Of a stretch of 8,156 nt of DNA, positions 6,540 to 8,156 are shown piece after piece. Position numbers and translations under genes: made by a program. The stretch covers positions 1-8,156 of the forward strand of contig JAIPAN010000039.1 in the NCBI GenBank assembly GCA_021740025.1. Direction: 5' to 3'. Position 1 is the first letter of the stretch. Each line of letters opens with the position of its first letter. Source of the stretch: Sphingobacteriaceae bacterium (GTDB lineage Bacteria > Bacteroidota > Bacteroidia > Sphingobacteriales > Sphingobacteriaceae). Under the pieces are notes generated by a model. It was not told where the DNA came from and did no database searches. It saw nothing but the letters and a program-made list of their open reading frames with translations.

Positions 6540-8156
6540 TTAAGATAATTTTTCTAATGCTACCAATTCGAGTTGTACAAAGTTTACTAATTCTTGAATG
6601 TAAGCGGCGCTAAAATCAAATTTAATACCTGCGGTTTCATAAATTTCGCGAATGGTTTTTGTGTAGCCAAGTTTTAAGGCGTCCAAATATTGCTCTAAGC
6701 CCTTTTTAGGATTTTCTTTGTAGTTTTTCCAAACAGCAATGGCACCTAATTGAGCCATTCCGTATTCAATGTAATAAAAAGGCACTTCGAAAATGTGTAG
6801 CTGTTTTTGCCATAAATTTAATTCGGCCTCTTGGTGTTCTGTCCAATCGATAAAGTTGGCACCAAATTTTTCAAATATATTCTTCCAGGCGATGCTGCGC
6901 TCTTCGGTACTGTGCTCGGGGTGGGTGTATATCCAATGTTGAAATTGATCGACCACCGCAACCCAAGGCAAGGTTTTTAGTACATCTTTTAATTGTTCCT
7001 GCTTGGCACGGTTTAGTTCTTCGGGATTGGTGAAAAATTCATCCCAATGGTCCATAGAAATTAATTCCATGCTCATGGAGGCCAATTCGGCCACTTCTGA
7101 GGGGCAATGCTTGAAATCGTTTAGTTCTAAATCGGCGGTAACAAAGGTGTGAATGGCGTGGCCCCCCTCGTGTACCATGGTGGTTAAATCTCTAAAAGAA
7201 CCTGCCGAATTCATAAAAATAAATGGTGCACCGGTTTCGGCCAATGGGTAATTATAACCACCTGGGGCTTTGCCTTTGCGGCTCTCCACATCAAATAAAC
7301 CATTGGCTTTCATGGCCTGTAAACGTTCGCCCAAAAAGGGGTCTAATTTTCCGAAACAGGCAATGGATTTTTCGATTAATTCGGCCCCGTTTTTAAATGG
7401 CTTTAATGCAGGCTTGCCCGAGGTGTCTACTTCCAAATCCCAAGGTTGTAAACTTGGCAACGCTAAGGCTTTTTTACGAGCATCGGCGTGTTTTGCCAAA
7501 ACTGGCACCACGGTTTTTTCAATGGCTTCGTGAAACTGAAAACAGTCTTCGGCGGTATAGTCAAAGCGCCCCAAGGCTGCAAACATATAATCTCTAAAAT
7601 TATCGAAATTGGCATTTTGAGCCACCTGGTGACGTAGTGCTCGTAAGGTATTAAATAAGTTGTTTAGCGTATCTTTTTCTACTAAACGTCTGTTGCTAAT
7701 GGCCTGCCAAGCATTTTTTCTTGTTTCTCGGTTGGTGTCTTTTAAAAAAGTAGCTGCTTGTTCTAGCGTATATTCTTGCTTATTTAACGTTACCGACATG
7801 GCGCCCGTAATGCCTTGGTATTTTTGTTGTTCTACCTGAATGGTGGTTTGCAGCGGAATGTTTTCTTCTCTAAAAAGCGCTAAGGCTTGTTTGGTTCCAC
7901 GAATTAATATGGCATATTTTGATTGATCTAGTTCAGTTAGAAATGTGCTCCCTATAAATTTACGATTCAATTGATCGTCTAGGGGAGCTACTTTAGGTTC
8001 TATTTCGGTAGCGAAATATTGAAAAGAATTTAATAAAGCTTCGTCGGCAGTATTGCAGGTCATGCGGATATAACGCCAAGCGAAATCTTCTTCTAGCAAG
8101 GCATCTAGCTCACTACGATCGCGAAGCCATTGCTCCAACTCGACGGCCGAGCCAAT
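6540..8156 (-). CDS. M3 family zinc oligoendopeptidase, N-terminus cut off by window edge
   Basis: Cytoplasmic metallopeptidase that trims short peptides. The frame is open to the right edge: six codons (IGSAVE) precede the internal TTG at 8138, so the true start lies outside. 538 residues are visible, counted from the edge. The zinc site is HEGGHAIH (329-336): H329 and H333 bind zinc and E330 is the catalytic base. E357 in PSEVAELAS is the likely third ligand, by alignment with thimet oligopeptidase. YYIEYGMAQLGA (461-472) is the conserved block lining the active site near the C-terminus. The N-terminal sequence LEQWLRDRSELDALLEEDFA and the overall size (probably about 565) fit the Bacteroidota M3 group classed as separate from PepF, so I give no symbol. 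The stop at 6542-6540 is followed by AT-rich sequence with no convincing terminator, so read-through into the permease gene is possible. No catalytic residue is missing. Confidence 0.95.
   Translation of the reverse strand: MGSAVELEQWLRDRSELDALLEEDFAWRYIRMTCNTADEALLNSFQYFATEIEPKVAPLDDQLNRKFIGSTFLTELDQSKYAILIRGTKQALALFREENIPLQTTIQVEQQKYQGITGAMSVTLNKQEYTLEQAATFLKDTNRETRKNAWQAISNRRLVEKDTLNNLFNTLRALRHQVAQNANFDNFRDYMFAALGRFDYTAEDCFQFHEAIEKTVVPVLAKHADARKKALALPSLQPWDLEVDTSGKPALKPFKNGAELIEKSIACFGKLDPFLGERLQAMKANGLFDVESRKGKAPGGYNYPLAETGAPFIFMNSAGSFRDLTTMVHEGGHAIHTFVTADLELNDFKHCPSEVAELASMSMELISMDHWDEFFTNPEELNRAKQEQLKDVLKTLPWVAVVDQFQHWIYTHPEHSTEERSIAWKNIFEKFGANFIDWTEHQEAELNLWQKQLHIFEVPFYYIEYGMAQLGAIAVWKNYKENPKKGLEQYLDALKLGYTKTIREIYETAGIKFDFSAAYIQELVNFVQLELVALEKLS

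Noticed and set aside
7270..7597. Overlapping plus-strand open frames opposite the M3 peptidase gene
   Set aside because: They lie antisense within a conserved, catalytically complete gene and show no domain, signal peptide or plausible ribosome binding site.
8128..8138. TTG at 8138 as the start of the M3 peptidase
   Set aside because: The frame stays open to the window edge and the family usually has about 25-30 more N-terminal residues, so the start is outside the window.
1..8156. A defence, mobile-element or phage-related system
   Set aside because: No transposase, integrase, nuclease, toxin-antitoxin pair, spacer array, inverted-repeat boundary or tRNA attachment site is visible; every large frame belongs to a housekeeping-type family.

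Overview
The window looks like a chromosomal segment of a member of the Bacteroidota. Three things point there: a secreted protein ending in a type IX secretion (T9SS type A) sorting domain, a promoter upstream of kup that matches the Bacteroidota pattern (TTTG, 19 bp, TAnnTTTG), and weak or absent Shine-Dalgarno sequences before most starts. I cannot narrow the taxon further from the sequence.

Layout. Positions 1-2594 hold three minus-strand genes that read as one transcription unit. In transcription order they are a small T9SS-sorted secreted protein (2594-2052), a FAHD1-like fumarylacetoacetate hydrolase family enzyme (2036-1425) and an exported M23 metallopeptidase (1425 to the left edge, C-terminus cut off). 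The spacings are 15 nt and then a 1-nt stop/start overlap. A 179-bp AT-rich divergent intergenic region (2595-2773) separates them from kup (2774-4711, plus strand), a complete potassium transporter gene with its own promoter. kup converges on a minus-strand amino acid permease gene (6447-4744); only 32 nt separate the two stop codons, and they contain most of a perfect 34-nt palindrome that works as a terminator in both directions. Upstream of the permease, after a 92-bp AT-rich gap with no gene, lies a minus-strand M3 family zinc oligoendopeptidase (8156-6540) whose N-terminus is outside the right edge.

How the genes fit together. There is no single obvious pathway. M3 oligopeptidase next to an amino acid permease is compatible with peptide and amino acid use, but this is context only. 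The M23 enzyme belongs to cell-wall remodelling, Kup to potassium homeostasis, and the FAHD1-like enzyme to acylpyruvate or oxaloacetate clearance. All conserved catalytic residues I could check are present, and I saw no frameshifts, insertion sequences, tRNAs, CRISPR arrays or phage genes.

Most of the window is ordinary core-genome content. The least explained gene is the 180-residue T9SS protein, which has a signal peptide, a short strongly basic linker and a sorting domain, and no recognisable functional domain between them.
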